Position numbers and translations under genes: made by a program | Assembly: GCA_020631675.1 (NCBI GenBank) | Contig: JAHDGT010000128.1 | Location: 1-8,139 of the forward strand | Source: Bacteroidota bacterium | GTDB taxonomy: Bacteria > Bacteroidota > Bacteroidia > Chitinophagales > UBA2359 | DNA: 8,139 bases | Direction of reading: 5' to 3' | In this document: in pieces, positions 1-6,231 of the stretch | Layout of the letters: the number at the start of each line of letters is the position of its first letter | Numbering within the stretch: the first letter of the stretch is position 1 | Notes under the pieces: generated by a model | What the model was told of the DNA's origin: nothing | Seen by the model: the letters and a program-made list of their open reading frames with translations, nothing else | The model's database searches: none

Positions 1-78
1 GGGCCGCCTTTTTAGCCCGCCGCTCAGTGCGCTCCTTAACTGCCTCATTTCCACTACTATCCCTCGCACGGGTAAATT
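1..78 (-). ncRNA. Possible structured RNA, partial at the window edge
   Basis: This stretch is visibly more GC-rich than its surroundings and has no convincing gene. Read leftward, it contains GTGCG (65-69) complementary to CGCAC (27-31), enclosing the core GGATAGTAGTGGAAA. A second hairpin, GGGC/GCCC, follows at 1-18. It lies directly after the terminator of the neighbouring leftward gene, so it is probably a separate element and not that gene's 3' end. From memory, similar 'GGATAG-AG-GG' cores recur between genes in Bacteroidota and may belong to an Rfam family such as Flavo-1; I could not verify this. The alternative is the start of a short leftward reading frame beginning with ATG near position 42 (MRQLRSALSGG...), which stays open to the edge but looks like no protein I know. 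Confidence 0.3.
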
Positions 79-110
79 AAAAAAGGCACCATCTACATAG
101 AGACAGTGCC
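79..110 (-). terminator. Rho-independent terminator of the VCBS-repeat gene
   Basis: Read leftward, GGCAC (106-110) pairs with GTGCC (85-89). Five further inner pairs, two of them G-U, leave a loop of six bases. A run of six T (79-84 on the minus strand) follows directly. The hairpin starts about 30 bases past the TAA stop of the leftward gene at 140. A T-rich tract also lies on the other side (117-121, plus strand), so it may work weakly in both directions. Confidence 0.75.
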
Positions 111-139
111 CGTGTGTTTTTACGAAAAAAGTGCGCTTA

Positions 140-1534
140 CTACTTAAATAAGCTCAACTGTAAACTTTGCTGCTTACCTCCAGCAGTCAACCGACAGATG
201 TACTGTCCATTTGACAATGAAGTACCATTCATATCCGCACCGTCCCAGTTGACCTGATGCGTGCCACCAGCTAATTGCCCATCTAAAAGCACACGTACCA
301 ATTGACCATTAGCAGCATATACTTCTAAGCGTACATCACTAGTCTCCATAAGGTCAAAACTGATATTGGTATTAGACGAAAAAGGATTCGGACCCGCCTT
401 AACAACAGTAATAGGATCAACTACAGATTCGATACCTATGCTGATATCACCTGTTGTGTTTTCATGATAGGAAATAGTACCACTATATTCAGATACAAAG
501 GCATCCGCATCACCATCATTGTCTAAGTCGGCGAACGCAACAGTTACGAAATATCCATCACCTTCTAAGGTGTATTCAATCGGGTTAGCACTTAAGACGA
601 ATTCCGGCTCATCCACATTCTCGCTTACATTTTCAAAGTAATTCAGCTTTGCGGAATAGCCATACTGCCCGATGAACATATCAAGGTCCCCATCTTGATC
701 AAGATCAACGAAAGTCGGAAAATTGAAATAAGAAGTTTCACTGGCTTCAACGGCATCGAAGATCGCTTCGCTGATCGCACCAAAGCTCGGTTCTTCAGGC
801 GTACCTATGTTCTCATAATAGGATAGCCCATTCGTATACTCAGCATAAGAAGAGCCTACCAGATCCAAGTCTCCGTCCTGATCCATATCAACCATGGTAT
901 AAATGGTGTAGGGGGTAGGAGGAATAACTGTTTCACTGCTAATGCTAAATTCGGGTGATTCCGCAGTGCCGATATTCTCTACAAATAGTATATCGCCACC
1001 TTCGTAAGTCGCTGTTATCAAATCCAGATCACCATCGCCATCTAGATCTCCCATTGAAATGCCGAGTACTTCTAGTCCATCAAAAGGATTTTCTTCAACA
1101 GGCATGAAATTGGCTTCATCTGCTGTACCTTGGTTTTCATAATACAGGATGCTGCCGTATTCCCCTGAGTTTATCAAAGCGTCTAAATCACCATCATTAT
1201 CTAGATCAACGAATTGAAGCAAATTGATCCCTTCGCCAGAGTTAAAACTGACAGGAGAATCCTCATTCAGCTCAAAAGTGACCTCCTGTGCTTGTAAAGC
1301 AGCAGGGGTTAAAGTCAATGCGGTCAATAATGCTGCCCCACCTAAGCTTCTTCTTAAGCTGGGTTGGAGGTTCAGCATGCGTTTCGCCAATAAACGCACT
1401 TTGCGCAAAATGGATGACTGGCGTCTCGCCGATAACTGTTTAAAGTCTCCACTTTGGATCAATCCGATTAATCTGTTCCATTGCGCGCGCCATCTTTTAC
1501 CGATGCGGTAAGTGGGGTTCGTTTTGTAATGCAT
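140..1534 (-). CDS. Secreted FG-GAP/VCBS-repeat protein with T9SS sorting domain
   Basis: Protein of 464 residues, probably exported by the type IX secretion system and either released or attached to the cell surface. From the ATG at 1534, residues 1-63 form a basic, Arg/Lys-rich extension. A hydrophobic signal segment (about 64-83, ending ALQAQ) follows. Five VCBS/FG-GAP repeats come next, each with an EF-hand-like Ca-binding loop of the form D-[LM]-D-x-D-G-D (near 110, 163, 216, 277 and 336), most followed by a 'YYENxGT'-type strand. The C-terminus (about 377-464) is a T9SS type A/FlgD-like sorting domain with PNPF at 382-385 and the pattern NGQ...GG.H...WDG...NG.Y. The frame stays open to a TTG at 1567, but a TACGTTTG promoter element at 1577-1570 would place transcription start near 1565, which favours the ATG. 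Ligand and exact role are unknown; repeats of this kind often form beta-propellers for adhesion or sugar binding. Confidence 0.9.
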   Translation of the reverse strand: MHYKTNPTYRIGKRWRAQWNRLIGLIQSGDFKQLSARRQSSILRKVRLLAKRMLNLQPSLRRSLGGAALLTALTLTPAALQAQEVTFELNEDSPVSFNSGEGINLLQFVDLDNDGDLDALINSGEYGSILYYENQGTADEANFMPVEENPFDGLEVLGISMGDLDGDGDLDLITATYEGGDILFVENIGTAESPEFSISSETVIPPTPYTIYTMVDMDQDGDLDLVGSSYAEYTNGLSYYENIGTPEEPSFGAISEAIFDAVEASETSYFNFPTFVDLDQDGDLDMFIGQYGYSAKLNYFENVSENVDEPEFVLSANPIEYTLEGDGYFVTVAFADLDNDGDADAFVSEYSGTISYHENTTGDISIGIESVVDPITVVKAGPNPFSSNTNISFDLMETSDVRLEVYAANGQLVRVLLDGQLAGGTHQVNWDGADMNGTSLSNGQYICRLTAGGKQQSLQLSLFK

Positions 1535-1569
1535 ATAGCAATATTTAGTAGTTTTAAGTGTTTTCAATA

Positions 1570-1577
1570 CAAACGTA
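1570..1577 (-). promoter_or_regulatory. Candidate -7 element (TACGTTTG) of the VCBS-repeat gene
   Basis: Read leftward, TACGTTTG is an exact match to the Bacteroidota -7 consensus TAnnTTTG. Transcription would start near 1565, leaving a leader of about 30 bases before the ATG at 1534. No TTG stands at the usual -33 spacing; a palindrome occupies that place instead. A weaker alternative, GATATTTG, lies just upstream. Confidence 0.45.
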
Positions 1578-1580
1578 CAA

Positions 1581-1604
1581 ATATCCTCTAATATATTAGG
1601 ATAT
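1581..1604. promoter_or_regulatory. Palindrome, candidate operator of the VCBS-repeat gene
   Basis: The centre CTAATATATTAG (1588-1599) is a perfect 12-bp palindrome. It is flanked by ATATC (1581-1585) and GATAT (1600-1604), with a two-base asymmetry (CT at 1586-1587). It sits where the -33 region of the leftward promoter should lie, so regulator binding there would affect that promoter. No regulator gene is in the window. Low sequence complexity (mostly A/T) means chance is possible. Confidence 0.35.
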
Positions 1605-1713
1605 ACACAAGTGTGAACGGTGTTCGATACTTAAAGGTTGCTCACTTATTGAAGGGGTATCTATTACTGAATAAGGTTGGTTGAGAGCAGACAATTTTTA
1701 ATTAAAAAATAAC

Positions 1714-1731
1714 AACTAACACTTGTTAGTT
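1714..1731. promoter_or_regulatory. 18-bp palindromic operator candidate upstream of phhA
   Basis: AACTAACA (1714-1721) and TGTTAGTT (1724-1731) are perfect inverted repeats separated by CT. The size and symmetry suit a dimeric repressor of the TetR or MarR type. The repeat ends five bases before the TAACTTTG -7 element and so covers the -33/-7 spacer; its centre would lie near -27. An A/T-rich tract (1694-1710) lies just upstream. The regulator's identity cannot be read from this window. Confidence 0.5.
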
Positions 1732-1736
1732 TGTAT

Positions 1737-1744
1737 TAACTTTG
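1737..1744 (+). promoter_or_regulatory. Candidate -7 element (TAACTTTG) of phhA
   Basis: TAACTTTG matches the Bacteroidota -7 consensus TAnnTTTG exactly. The predicted start near 1749 gives phhA a leader of about 115 bases. No TTG lies at the usual -33 distance, so the promoter may be weak or need an activator. The adjacent palindrome suggests regulated expression. Confidence 0.5.
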
Positions 1745-1863
1745 TGCTTGGATATCCTTTTGATAAACCTTGCCGATTAAAAATTTGTATTGGTGGTAGG
1801 ATGTTTAATATATTATCGACCCACAGATTGGTGATGTTAAACAGAAAATAGATTGTAGGAAAC

Positions 1864-2613
1864 ATGGAAATGCGTCAAGAGTACGATAAATATACGCCCG
1901 AAGATCATAAAGTATGGTCCTTATTGTATGCCGAGCAAATGCATCATTTGCCTGCTTTAGCCGCTAAGGATTATCTGCAAGGAATGAAAACCGTGCGCTT
2001 CGTACCCGATAAGGTCCCTCGATTTGATATCATCAATGAAGAACTGGATAAGTTAACCGGTTGGAATGTGTATGTCGTTCCAGGCTTAATAGATAATAAG
2101 CCATTCTTTGAACACTTATCCAGAAAAGAATTCCCCGCTACTACTTGGTTACGTTCGATGGAGCAACTCAAGTACATCGAAGAACCGGATATGTTCCATG
2201 ATATTTTCGGACATATACCATTGCTTAGTGTTCCCTTCTTTTGTGATTTCTTGCAATCGCTCAGCATGATCACACTAGAGCATATTGATAATCCTTCGGT
2301 AGTAGAAGTAATGGCTCGCTTATATTGGTATACGGTAGAATTTGGTTTGATCAAAGAAGATGGCGCGGTGAAGATCTATGGTGCTGGTATTCTTTCTTCT
2401 CCTGGAGAGAGCAAAGTCTGTTTGACAGATCAGGCGGTGCATGTTCCTTATGATGTGCGAACTATTATGGATACACCTTACATCAAAGACAAATTCCAAG
2501 CACAGTATTTTGTCATTGATTCTTATAAGGAACTGGTAGATAGCCTACCGAGCATCCGTTCCGCAGTGAAGAATATTGTAGACAATGAGCTTTTTGTGCC
2601 TTTATCACCTTGA
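1864..2613 (+). CDS. phhA: Phenylalanine 4-monooxygenase
   Basis: Cytosolic non-haem-iron, pterin-dependent hydroxylase that turns phenylalanine into tyrosine, for phenylalanine breakdown or tyrosine supply. At 249 residues it has the length of the single-domain bacterial enzymes, without the regulatory and tetramerisation domains of the animal forms. The 2-His-1-Glu iron site is present: His112 and His117 in FHDIFGHIP and Glu159 in YWYTVEFGL, matching human PAH His285, His290 and Glu330. Other family landmarks are FPATTWLRSMEQLKYIEEPD just before the histidines and YGAGILSSPGE (172-182). The ATG at 1864 has only a weak AGGAA upstream, as is usual in this phylum; a second ATG lies two codons in. 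It appears to be monocistronic, with its own promoter candidate and a strong terminator 21 bases past the stop. The iron site could also fit Tyr/Trp hydroxylases, but bacterial members are nearly always PhhA. Confidence 0.95.
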   Translation: MEMRQEYDKYTPEDHKVWSLLYAEQMHHLPALAAKDYLQGMKTVRFVPDKVPRFDIINEELDKLTGWNVYVVPGLIDNKPFFEHLSRKEFPATTWLRSMEQLKYIEEPDMFHDIFGHIPLLSVPFFCDFLQSLSMITLEHIDNPSVVEVMARLYWYTVEFGLIKEDGAVKIYGAGILSSPGESKVCLTDQAVHVPYDVRTIMDTPYIKDKFQAQYFVIDSYKELVDSLPSIRSAVKNIVDNELFVPLSP

Positions 2614-2634
2614 TGTTTAACCAATAAGCAACAG

Positions 2635-2684
2635 AACAAAAGGCAGCTATGTGAAATGTTTCACATAGCTGCCTTTTGTTTTTC
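2635..2684 (+). terminator. Strong terminator with a perfect 22-bp stem after phhA
   Basis: The bases at 2635-2656 are perfectly complementary to 2659-2680, with only TG between them, so the real loop probably opens to four bases. The stem core is GGCAGC/GCTGCC, flanked by A and T runs (ACAAAA / TTTTGT TTTT). The T-rich right side (2674-2683) suits rightward termination of phhA, and the A-rich left side would give a U tract on the opposite strand, so it may be bidirectional. It isolates phhA from the next gene. Confidence 0.9.
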
Positions 2685-2762
2685 CTATCAAAATTGCCAT
2701 CATTTAGTTTTAAAATCAGCTGTTAGAAATAAGTTGATGTGGGAATGCGTAAATTCGCGACT

Positions 2763-2786
2763 TGAACTGACTAACTCGTCAGTTCA
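2763..2786 (+). promoter_or_regulatory. Inverted repeat upstream of the GT-C/TPR gene
   Basis: TGAACTGAC (2763-2771) and GTCAGTTCA (2778-2786) form a perfect 9-bp inverted repeat around TAACTC. It is followed by CTTTTC, too weak for a convincing terminator. It ends 39 bases before the start codon at 2826. It could be an operator or a leader stem-loop. No exact TAnnTTTG element is visible in 2691-2825; the nearest is TAGTTTTA at 2705-2712. Confidence 0.4.
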
Positions 2787-2825
2787 CTTTTCAACAAGCA
2801 AGCCCTACAGCAGCATATATCGTCT

Positions 2826-4907
2826 ATGGAAATGCATCAGCAACAGCAGCAACAAGACCGCCGAATCGTGTGGATGTTGGCTGGTTTCTTCTTTGTCGCA
2901 CTACTACTATCGTACTCGAATCACTATAACAACTCCTTCCACTTTGATGATCACCATACGATCACAGGTAATAAGGACATACGGGATCTGAGCGACCCCA
3001 TGAAGTTTTTTAGAGACGGAACAACTGGTACGAATAAAGGAGGAATCAACTACCGCCCCTTAGTGGCTTTGATGAATGCTGTTGACTACAACTTGGCGGG
3101 TAATGAGTATGATACTTATTACTTCCACCGCTCGATCTTTTTCTGGTACGTCGTGCAGCTGATCTGTATGTTCTTCTTGTTCAGGAATATTCTGAACATT
3201 TCCCATCGGCATCGGTGGAACAATCTGATCGCTCTGTTTATCACCGCCTTGTATGGTCTACATACCACCAATGCGGAAACGATCAATTACATCATTGCAC
3301 GATCCGACTCCTTTTCTACGCTGTGGATGGTAGTCGGTATACTGATGTACCAGTATAAATTCACTAGGAAATTCCATCTGTACCTAATACCCATGATCAT
3401 CGGCTTGTTCACGAAGCAAACGGGTATCATGTTCCCGCCACTGCTTTTCGTGTACATCATGTTGTTCGATGAAAAGATCAGCTTAACGGATCCATTCGGG
3501 GCAGAGAATAGAAAGAAATTAGGTAGAACGATACTAAAATCCTTACCAGCATTCGTAGTGGGCTTGGGAATATTCATCTTCAATCAGAAGGTGATGACCC
3601 CTTTGGCGGGCTATAATACGGGTAGATCTAAGTTCTGGTACCTTATCACACAGACCTATGTGATCGCTACCTATTTAGGGAACTTCATACTTCCTGTTGG
3701 TTTGACCATTGAGTGCGATTTCCACCTTTTAGATTCTGTGCTTTCCAGTGAAGCTATCATTGGTTTTGTGGTTAATGGCGCCATGATCGCTCTAGCATTA
3801 TGGGCATTCAGACGCTTTGAAACTTATCCCATCACCTATGGTATCATATGGATGTATCTGGCTTTTGTGCCCACATCCAGTATTATTCCCCGTTTCCAGA
3901 TCGCGAACCATCACCGCATGTTCTTCCCCTTTGTGGGTTTGGTATTGGCAGTAGGTTGGGTCATTGGCTGGTGGGCCATTAGAAATGAGAAGAAAGTAGA
4001 AAAAACACCTTTGTTGAAATGGGGTTTACCCATCGCTGCAACGGCTGTCATCTTAGCTTACGGCTATGGTACTTACCAGCGTAACTTCGTATGGGCAACC
4101 CCTGCTACAGCATGGGAAGATGCAGTACAAAAAAGTCCGGAGAGCGGTAGAGTACTAAAGTATTGGGCGGATATTTTAGCTGGACGGAAAGACTATGATG
4201 AGGCGGCTAAATACTACGACTTGGCACTGGTACAATGGCCAAGAAACCCAGGCTTACACATGAGCATGGTCAACTTCAAAATGAAGCACCGCCCGGATGC
4301 AACGGATGAAGAGATCGAAGAGCATTTCAAAAAAGCGACAGATAGGGGGCAGTTCGTACCACATTCGTATCAGAAGTACGCCAAATGGCTGATGGATAAG
4401 GAACGCTATAAGGATGCGAAAAAAATAACAGACAAGGGGATCAAGAAAATAAAGCCGAAAACCGATTCCCACAAAAAAGCTGTGGAAAAGCTGGAAAAAC
4501 TCAAAGTGAAGATCGACAAAGAATACGGCAAGGTGATGGCGGAGGATGTCGACTCTATGGAACAGCTGATCGTGAACGAGCCTAAAAAACTAAAGCATTA
4601 CAAGCGTTTGTGTGATGTGTACTACAAAATGGGCGAGTACGAGAAGTGTATTGAAACCGCACAAAGAGGCTTTACAGCTAAAGAGCGCGATGCGGGTTTA
4701 TGGAACTTCATCTGTGTATCTCACAATAAAATGGCGCAGTGGGACAAAGGAATCGAAGCTTGTAAGAAAGGCATTGAGATCAATGACAAGATCAAACGCT
4801 TACACGCCAATTTGGAATGGGCCGAAAAAGGCAAGGCGGAAGCCGCTGGAGGGGCAAAAAAAGCCGAAGTGAAGATCGAAGATCTAGATACAGAGGATGA
4901 ACGTTAA
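2826..4907 (+). CDS. TMTC-like GT-C membrane protein with C-terminal TPRs
   Basis: Inner-membrane protein of 693 residues, probably a lipid-sugar-dependent (GT-C type) glycosyltransferase. The N-terminus has a six-glutamine tract (5-10) and basic DRR before the first membrane helix (about 14-30). The first external loop carries HFDDHH (39-44), whose Asp41-Asp42 match the acidic catalytic motif of GT-C enzymes, then INYRPLVAL (74-82), typical of the TMTC/DUF1736-type group. About ten more hydrophobic segments follow to residue 415, including a PRFQIANHHRMFFPF loop (355-369). From about 430 the protein is Lys-rich and soluble with TPR-like helix pairs (for example 444-472 and 592-655). With 11 helices and a cytosolic N-terminus, the TPRs would be periplasmic, as in eukaryotic TMTC O-mannosyltransferases, where they are lumenal. 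Substrate is unknown. It overlaps lhgO by 11 bases. Start could also be Met3. Confidence 0.8.
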   Translation: MEMHQQQQQQDRRIVWMLAGFFFVALLLSYSNHYNNSFHFDDHHTITGNKDIRDLSDPMKFFRDGTTGTNKGGINYRPLVALMNAVDYNLAGNEYDTYYFHRSIFFWYVVQLICMFFLFRNILNISHRHRWNNLIALFITALYGLHTTNAETINYIIARSDSFSTLWMVVGILMYQYKFTRKFHLYLIPMIIGLFTKQTGIMFPPLLFVYIMLFDEKISLTDPFGAENRKKLGRTILKSLPAFVVGLGIFIFNQKVMTPLAGYNTGRSKFWYLITQTYVIATYLGNFILPVGLTIECDFHLLDSVLSSEAIIGFVVNGAMIALALWAFRRFETYPITYGIIWMYLAFVPTSSIIPRFQIANHHRMFFPFVGLVLAVGWVIGWWAIRNEKKVEKTPLLKWGLPIAATAVILAYGYGTYQRNFVWATPATAWEDAVQKSPESGRVLKYWADILAGRKDYDEAAKYYDLALVQWPRNPGLHMSMVNFKMKHRPDATDEEIEEHFKKATDRGQFVPHSYQKYAKWLMDKERYKDAKKITDKGIKKIKPKTDSHKKAVEKLEKLKVKIDKEYGKVMAEDVDSMEQLIVNEPKKLKHYKRLCDVYYKMGEYEKCIETAQRGFTAKERDAGLWNFICVSHNKMAQWDKGIEACKKGIEINDKIKRLHANLEWAEKGKAEAAGGAKKAEVKIEDLDTEDER

Positions 4908-6126
4908 TAGTGTGAGTAAAGCCTTTGATTATTTGATCGTGGGTGGTGGTATCGTCGGTTTAGCCACTGCCTATCAATTGTCGGAAAGATTCCCTGAACG
5001 CAGTATCTGCATACTGGAAAAAGAAAGCGAATTGGCCGCCCACCAAAGCGGCCATAATTCCGGTGTGATCCACTCAGGAATTTACTACAAACCTAGTTCA
5101 AAGAAAGCATTGGATTGTAGACGAGGTTATGACCTACTACTTGAATTTTCCAAACACTACCAAATTCCACATAGAGTAGGAGGGAAGCTGATCGTCGCTA
5201 CCCACAAAGAAGAGTTAGAGCGACTACAAACTTTATTTGAAAGAGGCCAAGCCAACCAACTATCGGGTATAAGAAAAATCGGGCAAGAAGAGATCAAGGA
5301 AATAGAACCCTATTGTGCGGGTATCGCCGCTATTCACGTCCCCCAAACAGGAGTCATTGATTTTAAGTTGTTTTCTCGCCAGCTAGCAGCATGTGTGCGG
5401 ACTAAAAATGAAGCTAACCTCATTGTGACCGGGGCGGAAGTGAAACGCTTCTTCAACCATCCTGAATATGTGGAGGCTTATACTGAAAAAGGAGTATTTC
5501 GTGCTAAATTATTGATCGCCTGTGCGGGTTTGCAGGCAGATAGAGTAGCCCAAGCGCAAAAGGCGGAAGTGGATACACGCACTTTGCCCTTTAGAGGAGA
5601 TTACTACCGCTTAACAGAAACAGCTCGCTATAAAGTAAACAACCCGATCTACCCCGTTCCTGACCCTCGCTTCCCTTTTTTGGGTGTACACTTTACACCA
5701 CGAATAGATGGAGAGGTGGAATGTGGTCCGAATGCGGTTTTCAGCTTTAAACGAGAGGGCTATAGCACTACTGATTTTGATTGGAGAGACACCAAAGACG
5801 CGCTTGGCTTTGGTGGTACTTGGCGTTTCTTCGCCAAGCACTGGAAATTCGGTTTACGGGAGTATAGACGAGCCTGGTCGAAACAGTTGTTTTTAGAGAG
5901 TCTTCAAAGATTAATGCCCTCTTTAACAGCAGATGAGATCGAACCTGCCCGGTCAGGTGTTCGCGCGATGACGCTTACACCAGAAGGGGAAATGCTGGAT
6001 GATTTTAAAATCATCTATCGAGAAAGAGCCATTCATGTGATCAATGCACCATCACCAGCAGCCACTGCGAGCTTGTCAATAGGGGAGCGAATCGTTGATA
6101 TGGCAAAAGATGTTTGGAGTGTTTAG
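4897..6126 (+). CDS. lhgO: L-2-hydroxyglutarate oxidase
   Basis: FAD-dependent oxidase/dehydrogenase of the DAO family that converts L-2-hydroxyglutarate to 2-oxoglutarate. In E. coli the enzyme is membrane-associated and passes electrons to the respiratory chain. Its 409 residues fit the family. The Rossmann FAD site is GGGIVG (16-21) with an acidic end of strand beta-2 (ILEKE, 39-43). The family signature HQSGHNSGVIHSGIYYKP (49-66) follows, then TGVIDFK (151-157), an FRGDYY segment (232-237), GPNAVFSFKREGY (277-289), and the C-terminal FAD-contact region ARSGVRA (351-357) plus NAPSPAATAS (383-392). The start ATG overlaps the end of the GT-C/TPR gene (4897-4907) and follows AGAGG directly, pointing to translational coupling; an in-frame GTG at 4912 is the alternative. 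No terminator is evident before tyrS. The metabolic link to the upstream glycosyltransferase is not obvious. Confidence 0.93.
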   Translation: MNVNSVSKAFDYLIVGGGIVGLATAYQLSERFPERSICILEKESELAAHQSGHNSGVIHSGIYYKPSSKKALDCRRGYDLLLEFSKHYQIPHRVGGKLIVATHKEELERLQTLFERGQANQLSGIRKIGQEEIKEIEPYCAGIAAIHVPQTGVIDFKLFSRQLAACVRTKNEANLIVTGAEVKRFFNHPEYVEAYTEKGVFRAKLLIACAGLQADRVAQAQKAEVDTRTLPFRGDYYRLTETARYKVNNPIYPVPDPRFPFLGVHFTPRIDGEVECGPNAVFSFKREGYSTTDFDWRDTKDALGFGGTWRFFAKHWKFGLREYRRAWSKQLFLESLQRLMPSLTADEIEPARSGVRAMTLTPEGEMLDDFKIIYRERAIHVINAPSPAATASLSIGERIVDMAKDVWSV

Positions 6127-6190
6127 GAACTATTTTTATAGATTTATCCTTAGCTAAACAACGTATATTCGCGGCGTTTTAAAATGAAGA

Positions 6191-6216
6191 TGTAACTCAG
6201 GTAGTCTAAAGTTACA
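6191..6216 (+). promoter_or_regulatory. Inverted repeat in the tyrS leader
   Basis: TGTAACT (6191-6197) and AGTTACA (6210-6216) are perfect inverted repeats with a 12-base loop. They end 15 bases before the tyrS start codon. A poor -7 candidate, TATATTCG, lies at 6164-6171. If transcribed, the stem would sit close to the ribosome's landing site; it could also be a protein-binding site. There is no T-box-like structure. Confidence 0.3.
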
Positions 6217-6231
6217 AAAGAAAATACTGCT

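Larger units (their letters stand above)
1535..1863. other. Divergent intergenic region
   Basis: This stretch of about 330 bases separates the leftward VCBS gene from rightward phhA. I find no protein gene in it. It holds the leftward -7 element (1570-1577) with its palindrome (1581-1604), an A/T tract (about 1694-1710), the palindrome at 1714-1731, the rightward TAACTTTG element (1737-1744), and then about 115 bases of likely phhA leader. In 1605-1690 I see nothing specific. Confidence 0.6.

Noticed and set aside
1224..1511. Rightward 95-codon open frame inside the VCBS-repeat gene
   Set aside because: It lies antisense to a well-supported gene with clear repeats and signal segment, and its translation resembles no protein family.
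1605..1614. Short inverted repeat ACAC-AA-GTGT
   Set aside because: Arms of only four bases are expected by chance in sequence of this composition.
1971..2354. Leftward 127-codon frame inside phhA
   Set aside because: Antisense shadow of a gene whose iron-site motifs are intact.
2656..2991. Rightward 111-codon frame starting in the terminator after phhA
   Set aside because: It begins within the hairpin and runs out of frame into the GT-C/TPR gene. The translation is low in recognisable structure, rich in Ser and His, and without motifs.
4612..4872. Second rightward frame inside the TPR region
   Set aside because: Out-of-frame shadow in a Lys-rich region with few stop codons.
6121..6231. 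Possible terminator between lhgO and tyrS
   Set aside because: Only CTAT-TTT-ATAG-type weak pairing near 6130-6142 and no stable GC stem with a T run, so I do not call one.
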